Position numbers and translations under genes: made by a program
NCBI GenBank assembly: GCA_030150085.1
Contig: JASLGJ010000117.1
Location: 1-8,372 of the forward strand
From: Candidatus Elarobacter sp.
GTDB taxonomy: Bacteria > Vulcanimicrobiota > Vulcanimicrobiia > Vulcanimicrobiales > Vulcanimicrobiaceae
Reading direction: 5' to 3'
Length of the DNA stretch: 8,372 nt
Shown: positions 1 to 6,570 of the stretch, in pieces
Numbering within the stretch: position 1 is the first letter of the stretch
Layout of the letters: every line of letters begins with the position of its first letter
The notes under the pieces: model-generated
Told to the model about the DNA's origin: nothing
The model's database searches: none
The model's input: the letters and a program-made list of their open reading frames with translations, nothing else

Positions 1-277
1 GGGCGAACGCTGGCCGCTGCTGGTCGCGACCAACCGCGACGAGCGGCTCGACCGTCCCTTCGACCTGCCGGACCGCCACTGGTCCGACCTGCCGGGCGCG
101 CTGGCCTGGCGCGACCGGACCGGGGGCGGAAGCTGGCTCGGTCTCAACGACGACGGGGTGGTCGCGACGCTGGTGAACGCGCCCGGCAGGTCGGACCAGT
201 GGCGGTCCGGCAGGTCGAAGGGACGGTCGAGCCGCTCGTCGCGGTTGGTCGCGACCAGCAGCGGCCAGCGTTCGCCC
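1..277. repeat. Inverted repeat, 100-bp perfect arms, 77-bp spacer
   Basis: Bases 1-100 are the exact reverse complement of bases 178-277: position n pairs with 278-n, and I found no mismatch across the arms. Pairing fails at 101/177 and 103/175. Both arms encode the same piece of an NRDE-family protein in opposite directions. The spacer (101-177) continues that protein in the plus-strand direction only. This geometry is what a fold-back chimera at a contig end produces, for example from amplification or assembly. A true genomic inverted duplication is less likely because both copies are incomplete and one breaks exactly at the arm edge. Sequence left of about base 178 should not be taken as genuine neighbouring DNA. 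Confidence 0.93.
2..178 (+). other. NRDE/TANGO2 gene fragment, fold-back copy
   Basis: Reading from base 2 on the plus strand gives residues 11-69 of the same NRDE-family protein that starts at 306 on the minus strand. It includes the signature ATNRDER and then a GGSWLGLN...GVVATLVN stretch typical of the family (usually followed by RPG or a similar turn). Homology stops abruptly after the Asn codon at 176-178. From there the frame runs antisense to its own gene. This copy is therefore useful mainly because it shows 26 residues (44-69) that the minus-strand copy lacks. I read it as the displaced continuation of the minus-strand gene rather than a second gene. A plus-strand homologue whose start lies beyond the window edge cannot be formally excluded. 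Confidence 0.75.
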
Positions 278-306
278 GGGCGCAGGAGCACCAGCACCGT
301 GCACAT
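178..306 (-). CDS. NRDE (TANGO2) family protein, N-terminal fragment
   Basis: The ATG at 306-304 opens MCTVLVLLRPGERWPLLVAT followed by NRDER. This is the classic N-terminus of the NRDE/TANGO2 family, with Cys at position 2 and the Asn-Arg-Asp-Glu motif at residues 21-24. The family is found in bacteria and eukaryotes; human TANGO2 has been linked to haem and lipid handling, but the bacterial role is unsettled. Full-length members are about 250 residues and only 43 are encoded here before the fold-back at 178. The minus frame stays open to base 1, but those codons are artefactual. The start lies 4 bp after the stop of the S9 peptidase gene, so it is probably the last visible gene of the minus-strand run. 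Combining both copies gives residues 1-69. Confidence 0.82.
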
Positions 307-310
307 CGGC

Positions 311-2326
311 TCAGCGGAAGCGCGCCGCGATGAAGCCGATCCAGCGCTCGTACACGCCGGCGGTGCGGACCGGGTCGCGCGGAAAGTGGCCCTCGACCGG
401 CCAGGCCACGAAGGTCGCGTCCTTGCCGTTGTCGCGCAGCGCGCGGTAGTACATCGACGAGGTCGCGAAGGGGTCGCGGTTGTCGCCCACGTCGGAGAGG
501 ATCAGCAGCGGGGTGGTGACGTCCTTGGCGTAGGTGATCGCCGAGGCGCGGCGGTACTCCGCGGCGTTGTTCCCGACGAAGGGCGAGCCGTGGAAGAGGG
601 CCTTGTCGGACTCGCGGTCGTCGGCGGTGCCGTAGTCGGTCGCCCAGTCGTTCACCGAGGCGCCCGACACGGCGGCCCGCCAGAGGTGGTATTTCGAGAT
701 CATCCAGGCGGTCATGATCCCGCCGTAGCTCCAGCCCGACACGGCGATGCGCCGCTCGTCGACGATGCCGCGCGCGCGCACCGCGTCCAGCGCCGCCATC
801 ACGTCCTTGCCCGGGCCCTCGCCGGGATCGTACTGCACCGCGTGCTGGTAGGCGTAGCCGAGGTTGTCGCTGCCGCGGTAGTTCGGCTGCAGCACCAGCC
901 AGCCGCGCGCCGCCATGAGCTGCGCCAGGCGGTCGAAGGAGCGCGTCGACGAACCGGTCGGGCCGCCGTGGATCAGCAGCACCAGCGGGTACTTCGTTCC
1001 GGCGCGGAAGCCGGGCGGGGTGAGCAGCACCGCGTCGGCCTGCACGCCCAGCGAGGTCTGGTACGTGATGCGCTCCGAGGCGGCGAGGTCGAGCCCCGCG
1101 ACGGCGGCGTTGTAGTTCGTCAGCTTCACCGGCGCGCCGCCCGCGGCGGGGCGGTAGTACAGCTCGGCCGGCGCCTGCGTGGTCGTCGCGACGAACACCA
1201 GCGCGCCGTCGCGCGCCAGCGCGCCGTCGAGCGGGGACGTGATGTTGAGGTCGCCCAGGTCGATGCGGGCCGGCGGCGTGCCGTCGAGCGGCGCGCGCAC
1301 CAGCGCCAGCGACGTGCGGTCGGCGCAGGTGAAGAGCAGCGCGCGCGAATCGGGCTCCCAGGCGAGGGCGTGCACCGCGCGGTCGTAGGGGTGCGAGAGC
1401 GCGCTGCCCGCGCCGCCGCCGGGCGCGGTGACGTACGCTTCGGTCAGCGCGATCTGGTTGTCGCCCGCGGAGTGGGTGTAGGCGACGTGCGCGCCGTCGG
1501 GCGAGAAGTGCGGGTCGCCCTCGTAGCCGGCGTGCGGGGTGAGCTGCGCCAGCTTGCCGCTCGCGGCGTCGACCAGCTCGACGTGCGCGCGCACCGCGTC
1601 GTCGAGGACCGCGTCGGGCGCCAGCACGAAGGCGATGCGCGCGCCGTCGGCCGACCACGAGAGGGTCGACTGCGCCTCGCCCGTGGCGACGCTGCGCGGG
1701 CCGAAGGTGAGCTGCCGGGCCTTGCCCTCGCCGCCGCTCGCCACGACGAACAGGTGCACCGGGCGGGGCGGCTTGCGGGTGGTGATCGGCGTGTTGCCGA
1801 CCACGAACGCGTCGTCGAAGCGCGCCGCGCCGCTGCGCTTGGGCTCGGCGTCGGCCGCGGCGTAGGCGATGGCCCCGCCGTCGGGCCGCCAGGCGAACTG
1901 CTCCACCCCCTCGGGCGCCTTGGTGACCGGGCGCGCGTCGCCGCCCTCCATCGGCATCACGAACACCTGCGCCTTGGCCGCCTCGCCGCTGCCGGCATCG
2001 GCGATGAAGGCGAGCTTGGTGCCGTCGGGCGACCAGGCCGGGTCGCTCAGGCCGTGCCGCTCGTAGGTCAGCGTGCGCCGGGCGCGGGTGGCGAGGTCGA
2101 TCAGGTCCAGGTCGCGCACGTACCGGTCGTCGTTCCAGGCCGTGCGCGTCACGACCACGACGGCGCGCTTGCCGTCGGGCGAGAGCGCGGGCGACGACAG
2201 GCCGACCAGCGCGCGCAGGTCACTGGCCTGGAAGGAGCGCGCGCTCGCGGGGCTGCTGACGCACGTAGCCGCCGCGAGGATCGCGGCGGCTACGGGGATC
2301 ACGATGCTGCGGAGGCCGCGTCTCAC
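311..2326 (-). CDS. Secreted S9-family prolyl oligopeptidase-like peptidase
   Basis: Serine peptidase of 671 residues, likely a dipeptidyl- or acylaminoacyl-peptidase type that trims short peptides outside the cytoplasm. Residues 1-29 form a Sec signal peptide: an RRGLR start, a hydrophobic core, and PASA before the mature RSFQ. A beta-propeller follows (about 35-380) with repeated blades marked by SPDG, RPDG and SADG motifs, for example at 49-52, 99-102 and 147-150. The C-terminal alpha/beta-hydrolase domain has an HGGPTGS oxyanion motif and a complete triad: Ser533 in GWSYGG, Asp615 in VGDNRDP and His647 in EGHFP. The spacings of 82 and 32 residues match the family. The Asp loop reads SDVGDN rather than the more usual HG..D. 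The GTG start is chosen because it overlaps the gap stop as GTGA and precedes the signal peptide. Exact substrate specificity cannot be read from the sequence. Confidence 0.93.
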   Translation of the reverse strand: MRRGLRSIVIPVAAAILAAATCVSSPASARSFQASDLRALVGLSSPALSPDGKRAVVVVTRTAWNDDRYVRDLDLIDLATRARRTLTYERHGLSDPAWSPDGTKLAFIADAGSGEAAKAQVFVMPMEGGDARPVTKAPEGVEQFAWRPDGGAIAYAAADAEPKRSGAARFDDAFVVGNTPITTRKPPRPVHLFVVASGGEGKARQLTFGPRSVATGEAQSTLSWSADGARIAFVLAPDAVLDDAVRAHVELVDAASGKLAQLTPHAGYEGDPHFSPDGAHVAYTHSAGDNQIALTEAYVTAPGGGAGSALSHPYDRAVHALAWEPDSRALLFTCADRTSLALVRAPLDGTPPARIDLGDLNITSPLDGALARDGALVFVATTTQAPAELYYRPAAGGAPVKLTNYNAAVAGLDLAASERITYQTSLGVQADAVLLTPPGFRAGTKYPLVLLIHGGPTGSSTRSFDRLAQLMAARGWLVLQPNYRGSDNLGYAYQHAVQYDPGEGPGKDVMAALDAVRARGIVDERRIAVSGWSYGGIMTAWMISKYHLWRAAVSGASVNDWATDYGTADDRESDKALFHGSPFVGNNAAEYRRASAITYAKDVTTPLLILSDVGDNRDPFATSSMYYRALRDNGKDATFVAWPVEGHFPRDPVRTAGVYERWIGFIAARFR

Positions 2327-3342
2327 GCGACGGCGGTCGGCATCTTGTCGAGCACCATCTGGGTGACGTCGGCCAGGCGGCACGAGTAGCCCCACTCGTT
2401 GTCGTACCAGGCCGCGATCTGGATCAGGTCGCCGTTGGCGTTGGTCAGCTTGGCGTCGATGATCGAGCTGTTGGGGTTCTTCTTGAAGTCGCTCGAGACC
2501 AGCTCTTCCTCGGTGTACTCGACGTACTTGGCCAGGTCGCCGCTGGTCGCGGCGCCGCGCAGCAGCGCGTTGACCTCGTCGCGGGTCGTCTCGCGCTTCA
2601 CCTGCACGACCAGGTAGATCAGCGAGACGGTCTGGGTCGGCACGCGCAGCGCGATCCCGTCGAAGCTGCCCTTCACCTCGGGGATGGTGAGGAAGAGCGC
2701 CTTGGCCGCGCCGGTCGAGGTCGGCACGATGTTGGTCGCGGCGTTGCGCGCGCGCCGGATGTCCTTGTGCGGCGCGTCGAGGATGTTCTGGTCGTTGGTG
2801 TAGGAGTGGATCGTGGACATGAAGCCCTTGACCCAGCCCAGCCCGTCGACGATCGGCTTGACCGCGGTCGCCAGGCAGTTGGTCGTGCACGAGGCGTTGG
2901 AGATGACGTGGTGCTTGGCGGGGTCGTACATGGCGTCGTTGACGCCCAGCACGAGGGTCACGTCCTCGCCCTTGGCGGGGGCCGAGATGATCACTTTCTT
3001 GGCCCCACCGCCGTCGATGTGCAGCCGGGCCTTGGCGGCGTCGGTGAAGAGCCCGGTCGACTCGATCACCACGTCCACGCCCAAGTCTTTCCAGGGCAGC
3101 TTGGCCGGGTCGCGCTCGGCCAGGACCTTGATCGTCCGGCCGTCGATCGTGATCCCGTCCGCGCTCGCGGAGACCTGGCCCTGGTACGTCCCGTAGTTGG
3201 AGTCGTACTTGAACAGGTGCGCGCACTCGGCGGCGCTCGTCAGGTCGTTGACCGCGACGATCTCGACGCCGGGATGCCGCTCGAGCAGAGCCTTGGTGAA
3301 ATTACGGCCGATGCGGCCGAACCCGTTGATACCGATGCGCAT
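2323..3342 (-). CDS. gap: Glyceraldehyde-3-phosphate dehydrogenase, type I
   Basis: A 339-residue enzyme, full length for the family, converting glyceraldehyde-3-phosphate, phosphate and NAD+ to 1,3-bisphosphoglycerate in cytoplasmic glycolysis or gluconeogenesis. The N-terminal Rossmann domain opens with IGINGFGRIGR, and ND at 32-33 ends the second strand as in NAD-preferring enzymes. The catalytic motif SNASCTTNC places the nucleophilic cysteine at 152, and HSYTNDQ supplies the base His179. DAPHKDIRRAR (from 189) keeps the proline usual in NAD-type enzymes. The C-terminal WYDNEWGYS motif is intact. The ATG start is 12 bp after the whiA stop, and I see no strong Shine-Dalgarno sequence. The TGA stop overlaps the next gene's GTG. 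In Actinobacteria gap follows whiA and precedes pgk and tpiA; here a peptidase gene takes that place. Confidence 0.98.
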   Translation of the reverse strand: MRIGINGFGRIGRNFTKALLERHPGVEIVAVNDLTSAAECAHLFKYDSNYGTYQGQVSASADGITIDGRTIKVLAERDPAKLPWKDLGVDVVIESTGLFTDAAKARLHIDGGGAKKVIISAPAKGEDVTLVLGVNDAMYDPAKHHVISNASCTTNCLATAVKPIVDGLGWVKGFMSTIHSYTNDQNILDAPHKDIRRARNAATNIVPTSTGAAKALFLTIPEVKGSFDGIALRVPTQTVSLIYLVVQVKRETTRDEVNALLRGAATSGDLAKYVEYTEEELVSSDFKKNPNSSIIDAKLTNANGDLIQIAAWYDNEWGYSCRLADVTQMVLDKMPTAVA

Positions 3343-3354
3343 AGCTCATTCGCT

Positions 3355-4254
3355 TTAGGCGGAGGAAAGTTCCGGCTCCTCTCGCTCACCGCGCAAACGT
3401 CTGACGAGTCGCATCAGCGAAGCAAGGCGGCCGTTGATCGTTGCTTTACCCACCGGGGGGCTGCACCTACGCCCCAGCTCGGCCAAGGTCTCGTCGGGGT
3501 GGGCCAGGCGGAGCTGGGCCGCCTCGCGCAGGACCGGCGAGAGGTTGCGCAGCCCGTAGGCGTCGGCCAGGTATTGCAGGGCCTCGGACTGAGCGGCCGC
3601 CGCGGCGGTGGCCCGGTCGAGGTTGGCGGCCTCGGTGTTGACCAGGCGGTGGATGCGGTTCTTGGTCTCCTTGACCGCCCGCACGTCCTCCAGGCGCAGG
3701 ATCGCCCCCGAGGCCCCGATCGCCCCCAGCACGGTCACGATCGCGTCCAGGCCCTTGAAGTAGACCACCCGCCGGCCCTTGCGCACGATCGTGCGCGGGG
3801 GAAAGCCCTCGGCGGCGGTCAGGGCCGCGATCCGCTCGGCCCGGGCCGGGTCGGCGACGACGAACTCCAGGTGGTAGCCGTGCTGGGGCGCGGCCAGCGA
3901 CCCGCAGCACAGGAAGGCCGCGCGCAGCTCGGCCCGCCGCTCGGCCCGCCGGCGGGGCTTGGGCGGCGGCTCGGCCGGCAGCGGGCCGAGGTCGATCTCG
4001 AAGGTGGTGGCGCGGTAGAGCCGGGCGTCGTGCCCGCGCCGGACCGGCGCCGCCGAGCGCTGGTCCTCGAACAGCGTGCGGGCCAGCCGGGCCACCGGCG
4101 GCCGGCGGGTGCGAAAGACCAGCTCCCCGCCCACCGCGACCCCGCCGTAGTAGGCCAGCCCCGCCCGCAGCGCCGCCCGCACCGCCGGATCGGCGGGGAT
4201 TTCGCGCGCCAGCGCGTCCTTGGCGTCGGCCGAAAGCCGCGAGCGCTCAGGCAC
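3355..4254 (-). CDS. whiA: DNA-binding regulator WhiA
   Basis: A 299-residue WhiA homologue, near the usual length of about 310-330. WhiA is a DNA-binding protein controlling sporulation septation in Streptomyces and affecting division and chromosome segregation in Bacillus. The family is a degenerate LAGLIDADG homing-endonuclease fold joined to a C-terminal helix-turn-helix. Visible here are an N-terminal segment (AGLAYYGGV), the LAGLIDADG-like region AAFLCCGSLAAP...YHLEF (about 113-131), KGRRVVYFKG, then the hallmark NRIHRLVNTEAANLDRA (about 198-214). The HTH region contains LREAAQLRLAHPDETLAELG and ends VGKATINGRLASL, where most members read SKSGVNHRL, so the recognition helix is somewhat divergent. 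The start is GTG; no in-frame alternative upstream is better. It sits 15 bp after the S4-protein gene and 12 bp before gap. Confidence 0.93.
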   Translation of the reverse strand: MPERSRLSADAKDALAREIPADPAVRAALRAGLAYYGGVAVGGELVFRTRRPPVARLARTLFEDQRSAAPVRRGHDARLYRATTFEIDLGPLPAEPPPKPRRRAERRAELRAAFLCCGSLAAPQHGYHLEFVVADPARAERIAALTAAEGFPPRTIVRKGRRVVYFKGLDAIVTVLGAIGASGAILRLEDVRAVKETKNRIHRLVNTEAANLDRATAAAAAQSEALQYLADAYGLRNLSPVLREAAQLRLAHPDETLAELGRRCSPPVGKATINGRLASLMRLVRRLRGEREEPELSSA

Positions 4255-4269
4255 CGGACACCATCGCGC

Positions 4270-4548
4270 TCAGCCGAGCCAGTCGACCGGGTCGTCCTTG
4301 CGCTCCTCGACGACCTCGTAGAGGTCGGCCGGCTTGAGCGAGGGCAGCACCCGCTCGGGGACGAGCAGCACGCGCACGGTCACGAAGCGGGTGCGGTAGT
4401 GGATCACCAGCACGTCCCCCGCCTTGACCTCGTAGCCGGGCTTGAGCGAGCGGCCCTCCTTGGTGATCCGCCCGGCCTCGATCCCGTCCTTGGCCTCGGC
4501 CCGCCGCTTCGCCAAGCGCGAGACCTTCATGAACTTGTCCAGCCGCAC
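4270..4548 (-). CDS. rqcP: S4-domain RNA-binding protein, RqcP/YabO-like
   Basis: A 92-residue, single-S4-domain protein. It begins MRLDKFMKVSRLAKRRAEAK, which closely matches the B. subtilis RqcP (YabO) start as I recall it. The S4 core continues as GRITKEG.SLKPGYEVKAGDVLVIHY. RqcP binds stalled 50S subunits with RqcH and supports C-terminal alanine tailing of nascent chains in ribosome-associated quality control. The related Hsp15 is longer and has a basic tail that this protein lacks. The start is GTG at 4548-4546, set by the alignment to the RqcP N-terminus. No clear Shine-Dalgarno sequence is adjacent; a small stem (4554-4558 with 4564-4568) sits where it would be expected. It follows hicB by 53 bp and leads into whiA. 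Confidence 0.87.
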   Translation of the reverse strand: MRLDKFMKVSRLAKRRAEAKDGIEAGRITKEGRSLKPGYEVKAGDVLVIHYRTRFVTVRVLLVPERVLPSLKPADLYEVVEERKDDPVDWLG

Positions 4549-4601
4549 CGCGACCGTCTTCGCGACGGACGCCGGCTCTCCACCGCGCGCGCCCGCCGAG
4601 G

Positions 4602-4832
4602 CTAGGCCGAGACCTCGACGCTCACCTCGTCCGTGCCCAACTCCTCGGGCCAGCGCGGCGGCGGCGGCAGACCCGAATCACGCAGCGAGTCGAGATAGTC
4701 GGCGATCGCGTCGGGCGCTTGGGCGATGACCTCTTCGCGCGAATCGCCGAGCAGGAGCAGGCCCGGCAGGTCGGGCGCCATCGCGCCCCAACCGCCGTCG
4801 TCACCGCGTTCCAGCACGATCGTATACCTCAC
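4602..4832 (-). CDS. hicB: HicB-family antitoxin, short form
   Basis: A 76-residue HicB antitoxin, the partner that should bind and neutralise the HicA RNase. It starts RYTIVLERGDDGGWGAMAPD and contains the family's W/Y-x-A-x-x-P-D-L-P-G core (LPG at about 22-24), then GDSREEVIAQAPDAIADYL, matching the small degenerate RNase-H-like fold. It ends at residue 76 (VSVEVSA) with no room for the C-terminal helix-turn-helix or ribbon-helix-helix domain that larger HicB proteins use for autoregulation. Regulation by DNA binding is therefore doubtful unless another protein does it. The GTG start overlaps the hicA TGA as GTGA, giving translational coupling. Downstream, 53 bp separate it from the rqcP-like gene. 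Confidence 0.9.
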   Translation of the reverse strand: MRYTIVLERGDDGGWGAMAPDLPGLLLLGDSREEVIAQAPDAIADYLDSLRDSGLPPPPRWPEELGTDEVSVEVSA

Positions 4833-5035
4833 TGCTGCGGTCCTTTCCACGTCCCTTCGATCTGCGCGAGCAACGTGACCAGCAGACCCTTCGGAACGTC
4901 GGTTCGGTGAACCGGAATCGAAATCCGGTAGTCGTGCAAGCGGTGCGCGAAGATGACGTGGCTCGCCTTGCCGCCGCGGCGCAGAAAATACCAGCCGTGG
5001 CTCTCGGCGTACCGGATCAATTCCCGCGCCCGCAT
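4829..5035 (-). CDS. hicA: HicA-family toxin (mRNA interferase)
   Basis: A 68-residue HicA toxin. The family has a double-stranded RNA-binding-like fold and cleaves mRNA when free of HicB. Visible features are RARELIRYAESHGWYFLRRGG at the start, the segment KASHVIF with the conserved catalytic histidine at 26, and VHRTDVPKGLLVTLLAQI, matching the usual H...(I/V)PKGTL..IL.Q ending. The common GSH before the active site reads ASH here, a mild change. The ATG at 5035 gives the typical family length. The gene lies first in the minus-strand run and overlaps hicB by 4 bp. It diverges from the methionine synthase gene across only 52 bp, which must hold promoters for both directions. Confidence 0.87.
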   Translation of the reverse strand: MRARELIRYAESHGWYFLRRGGKASHVIFAHRLHDYRISIPVHRTDVPKGLLVTLLAQIEGTWKGPQQ

Positions 5036-5087
5036 GCTCGCACGGTAGGGTGCGGGCGTTGCCGCGGCGTGGCGAGAATGTGACCGG

Positions 5088-6107
5088 ATGGCGTTTCGGA
5101 CGACGATCGCGGGCAGTCTGCCCAAGCCCGCCTGGCTGGCCGAGCCGGAGCGGATCTTTCCGAGCTGGCGGCTCGACGGGCCCGAGCTGCGCGAGGCGAT
5201 GCGCGACGCGACCCGGATCGCGGTCGGCGAGCAGCGCCGGGCGGGGATCGACATCGTCACCGACGGCGAGCAGTCGCGCAAGCACTTCGTGCACGGCTTC
5301 GCCGAGCGGCTCGCCGGGGTCGACGCGGCGAAGCGCCAGAAGCGCGGCATCCGGGCCGACCGCTACGAGGCCGTCTGCCCGACCGTCACCGGCGAGGTGC
5401 ACCGCGCGGCGCCGGTGCACGCCGAGGAGATGCGCTTCGCGCGCACGCTGACCGACGGCCCGCTCAAGATCACGATCCCCGGCCCGCTCACCCTGACCGA
5501 CACCGTCGTCGACGAGCACTACGGCAGCCGCCGGGAGCTGGCGTTCGCGTTCGCCCGCGCGATCCGCGAGGAGATCGCCGAGCTGGCCGCGCTCGGGGTC
5601 GACGTGGTGCAGATCGACGAGCCGGCCTTCAACGTGTACTTCGAGGAGGTCGCGCGCTGGGGCGTCGACGCGCTCGACACCGCGCTCGAGGGCGCGCCCT
5701 GCACCAAAGCGGTGCACGTCTGCTACGGTTACGGCATTCCCGCCAACCTGGCCTGGAAGGCGAACCTCGGCGAGCGCTGGGACCAGTACGCGCACGTGCT
5801 GCCGCTGCTCGCGCGCAGCTGCGTCGACCAGATCTCGGTCGAGCTGGCCGGCTCGCACGTGCCGCCCGAAGTGCTCGCGCTGGCCGGCGACAAGACGCTC
5901 GCGGTCGGCGTGATCGACGTCGCCAGCGAGCGCGTCGAGACGCCCGACGACGTCGACGCGACGATCCGCCTCGCCCGGCGCTACCTGCCCGACGAGCGGA
6001 TCGTCTGCTCGACCAACTGCGGCATGGCGCCCATGCCGCGCGAGGTCGCCTACGCCAAGCTGCGCGCCCTCGCCGAAGGCGCGCTCCTGGCCAGCGTGGG
6101 CCTCTAG
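5088..6107 (+). CDS. Folate-independent methionine synthase, MetE C-domain-like (MesD-like)
   Basis: A 339-residue protein equal to the C-terminal catalytic barrel of cobalamin-independent methionine synthase, without the folate-binding N-terminal half. It transfers a methyl group to homocysteine; the methyl donor cannot be read from the sequence. It opens with TTIAGSLPKPAWLAEPER, has IVTDGEQSRKHF (about 56-67), PGPLTLTDT and QIDEPAFNVYF (176-185). The likely zinc ligands are His210 and Cys212 (VHVCYGYG), Glu252 (SVELAGSH) and Cys311 (STNCGMAPM). The GYGI..N..WK insertion and the SHVP segment resemble the MesD group known from Acinetobacter and other Proteobacteria. MesD normally works with MesX (DUF1852), and no such gene is present in this window. 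It is the only plus-strand gene and ends 10 bp before the convergent membrane-protein gene. Confidence 0.88.
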   Translation: MAFRTTIAGSLPKPAWLAEPERIFPSWRLDGPELREAMRDATRIAVGEQRRAGIDIVTDGEQSRKHFVHGFAERLAGVDAAKRQKRGIRADRYEAVCPTVTGEVHRAAPVHAEEMRFARTLTDGPLKITIPGPLTLTDTVVDEHYGSRRELAFAFARAIREEIAELAALGVDVVQIDEPAFNVYFEEVARWGVDALDTALEGAPCTKAVHVCYGYGIPANLAWKANLGERWDQYAHVLPLLARSCVDQISVELAGSHVPPEVLALAGDKTLAVGVIDVASERVETPDDVDATIRLARRYLPDERIVCSTNCGMAPMPREVAYAKLRALAEGALLASVGL

Positions 6108-6117
6108 GCGCCCGCGC

Positions 6118-6501
6118 TCAGACCGCCCAGCGGTCGGCGAGGCTGGCGACGACGGGCAGGCGCAGGGCCTGGCCCGAGAAGGCCTTGATCGTCGTCATGA
6201 GCCAGGCGACGAAGATCACCAGGCCCAGCGCGAGCTGCACCAGCAGCACGATCGGGATCAGCACCAGGCGCAGCCCGGGGATCATGCCCACGATGCCGAG
6301 CACGATGTTGACCGCGATCAGGAACGCGATCCAGACCGCCCAGAGCACGATCGACTGCACGGCCACGAAGCGGACCCACTGCTGAACCGGCTTGCCGAGA
6401 AGGATCACGATGCCGCCGACGATGCCGAAGAACGAGGCCAGTCCGGCGGCGACGTTGGGCGTCAGCCCGAAGGACGACTGCGTAGAGTCCTGCTGGATCA
6501 C
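6118..6501 (-). CDS. DUF4870/Tic20-like small membrane protein
   Basis: A 127-residue protein with three predicted membrane segments at about 17-36, 47-71 and 79-102. The N-terminal FGLTPNVAAGLASFFGIVGGI and the VRFVAVQSIVLW stretch resemble the DUF4870 family pattern (N-A-a-L-x-Y, then v-R-F-H-A-x-Q-S), although the usual His is Val here. The function of the family is unknown. The start is GTG at 6501-6499, placed 5 nt after a strong GGAGG. An ATG two bases upstream is out of frame and is followed at once by TGA. The ribosome-binding site lies in an apparent hairpin (see 6505-6538), which suggests controlled translation. It converges with the methionine synthase gene, 10 bp apart. Confidence 0.8.
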   Translation of the reverse strand: MIQQDSTQSSFGLTPNVAAGLASFFGIVGGIVILLGKPVQQWVRFVAVQSIVLWAVWIAFLIAVNIVLGIVGMIPGLRLVLIPIVLLVQLALGLVIFVAWLMTTIKAFSGQALRLPVVASLADRWAV

Positions 6502-6504
6502 ATG

Positions 6505-6538
6505 AACCTCCGACGGTGAAGTGCTTGCTCAGGAGGTT
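6505..6538 (-). promoter_or_regulatory. Leader hairpin sequestering the Shine-Dalgarno of 6118-6501
   Basis: In the minus-strand transcript, AACCUCC (6538-6532) is followed by a 20-nt loop and then GGAGGUU (6511-6505), a perfect 7-bp complement. The second arm is the Shine-Dalgarno sequence of the GTG start at 6501, and the first arm copies the anti-SD of 16S rRNA. If the stem forms, ribosome access would be blocked. Such a layout is used by RNA thermometers and translational riboswitches, but the loop does not match a riboswitch class I recognise. Confidence 0.55.
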
Positions 6539-6564
6539 ATCACGACAGGTCGGCGGTGAGAGAA

Positions 6565-6570
6565 TCTATA
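6565..6570 (-). promoter_or_regulatory. Possible -10 box for the membrane-protein gene
   Basis: On the minus strand TATAGAT (from 6570) is an AT-rich -10-like hexamer in otherwise GC-rich DNA. It lies 26 bp before the 5' arm of the leader hairpin, so a transcript starting just downstream would include the whole hairpin. I see no convincing -35 at 16-18 bp; that region is occupied by the dyad at 6571-6588. This is a weak call. Confidence 0.35.

Noticed and set aside
158..2389. Long plus-strand open frame (743 codons) opposite the S9 peptidase gene
   Set aside because: Arg/Ala/Val-rich translation without motifs, antisense to a gene with an intact catalytic triad. Long spurious frames are expected in such GC-rich DNA. 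Only its lead-in before 178 is meaningful, as the NRDE fold-back copy.
2327..3226. Possible N-terminal extension of the S9 peptidase to 3226
   Set aside because: The extra 300 codons overlap gap in another frame and are basic and low-complexity. The GTG at 2326 precedes a clean signal peptide.
2767..4605. Long plus-strand open frame (612 codons) opposite gap, whiA and rqcP-like genes
   Set aside because: Low-complexity composition and no recognisable domain. It spans the opposite strand of three well-supported genes and their gaps.
5036..5087. Promoter boxes for hicA and the methionine synthase gene, e.g. TAGGGT at 5046-5051
   Set aside because: This 52-bp divergent gap must contain or adjoin promoters, but no -10/-35 pair with acceptable spacing stands out on either strand.
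4602..5858. Minus-strand open frame of 418 codons extending hicB upstream
   Set aside because: Only the last 76 codons match HicB. The rest is antisense to the methionine synthase gene and out of frame over hicA.
6121..6135. Small stem GACCGC-CCA-GCGGTC as a terminator between convergent genes
   Set aside because: It lies inside the 3' end of the membrane-protein coding region, has a 6-bp stem and no T tract on either side.
6501..6503. ATG as start of the membrane-protein gene
   Set aside because: It is out of frame and followed directly by TGA. The GTG overlapping it is in frame and 5 nt from GGAGG.
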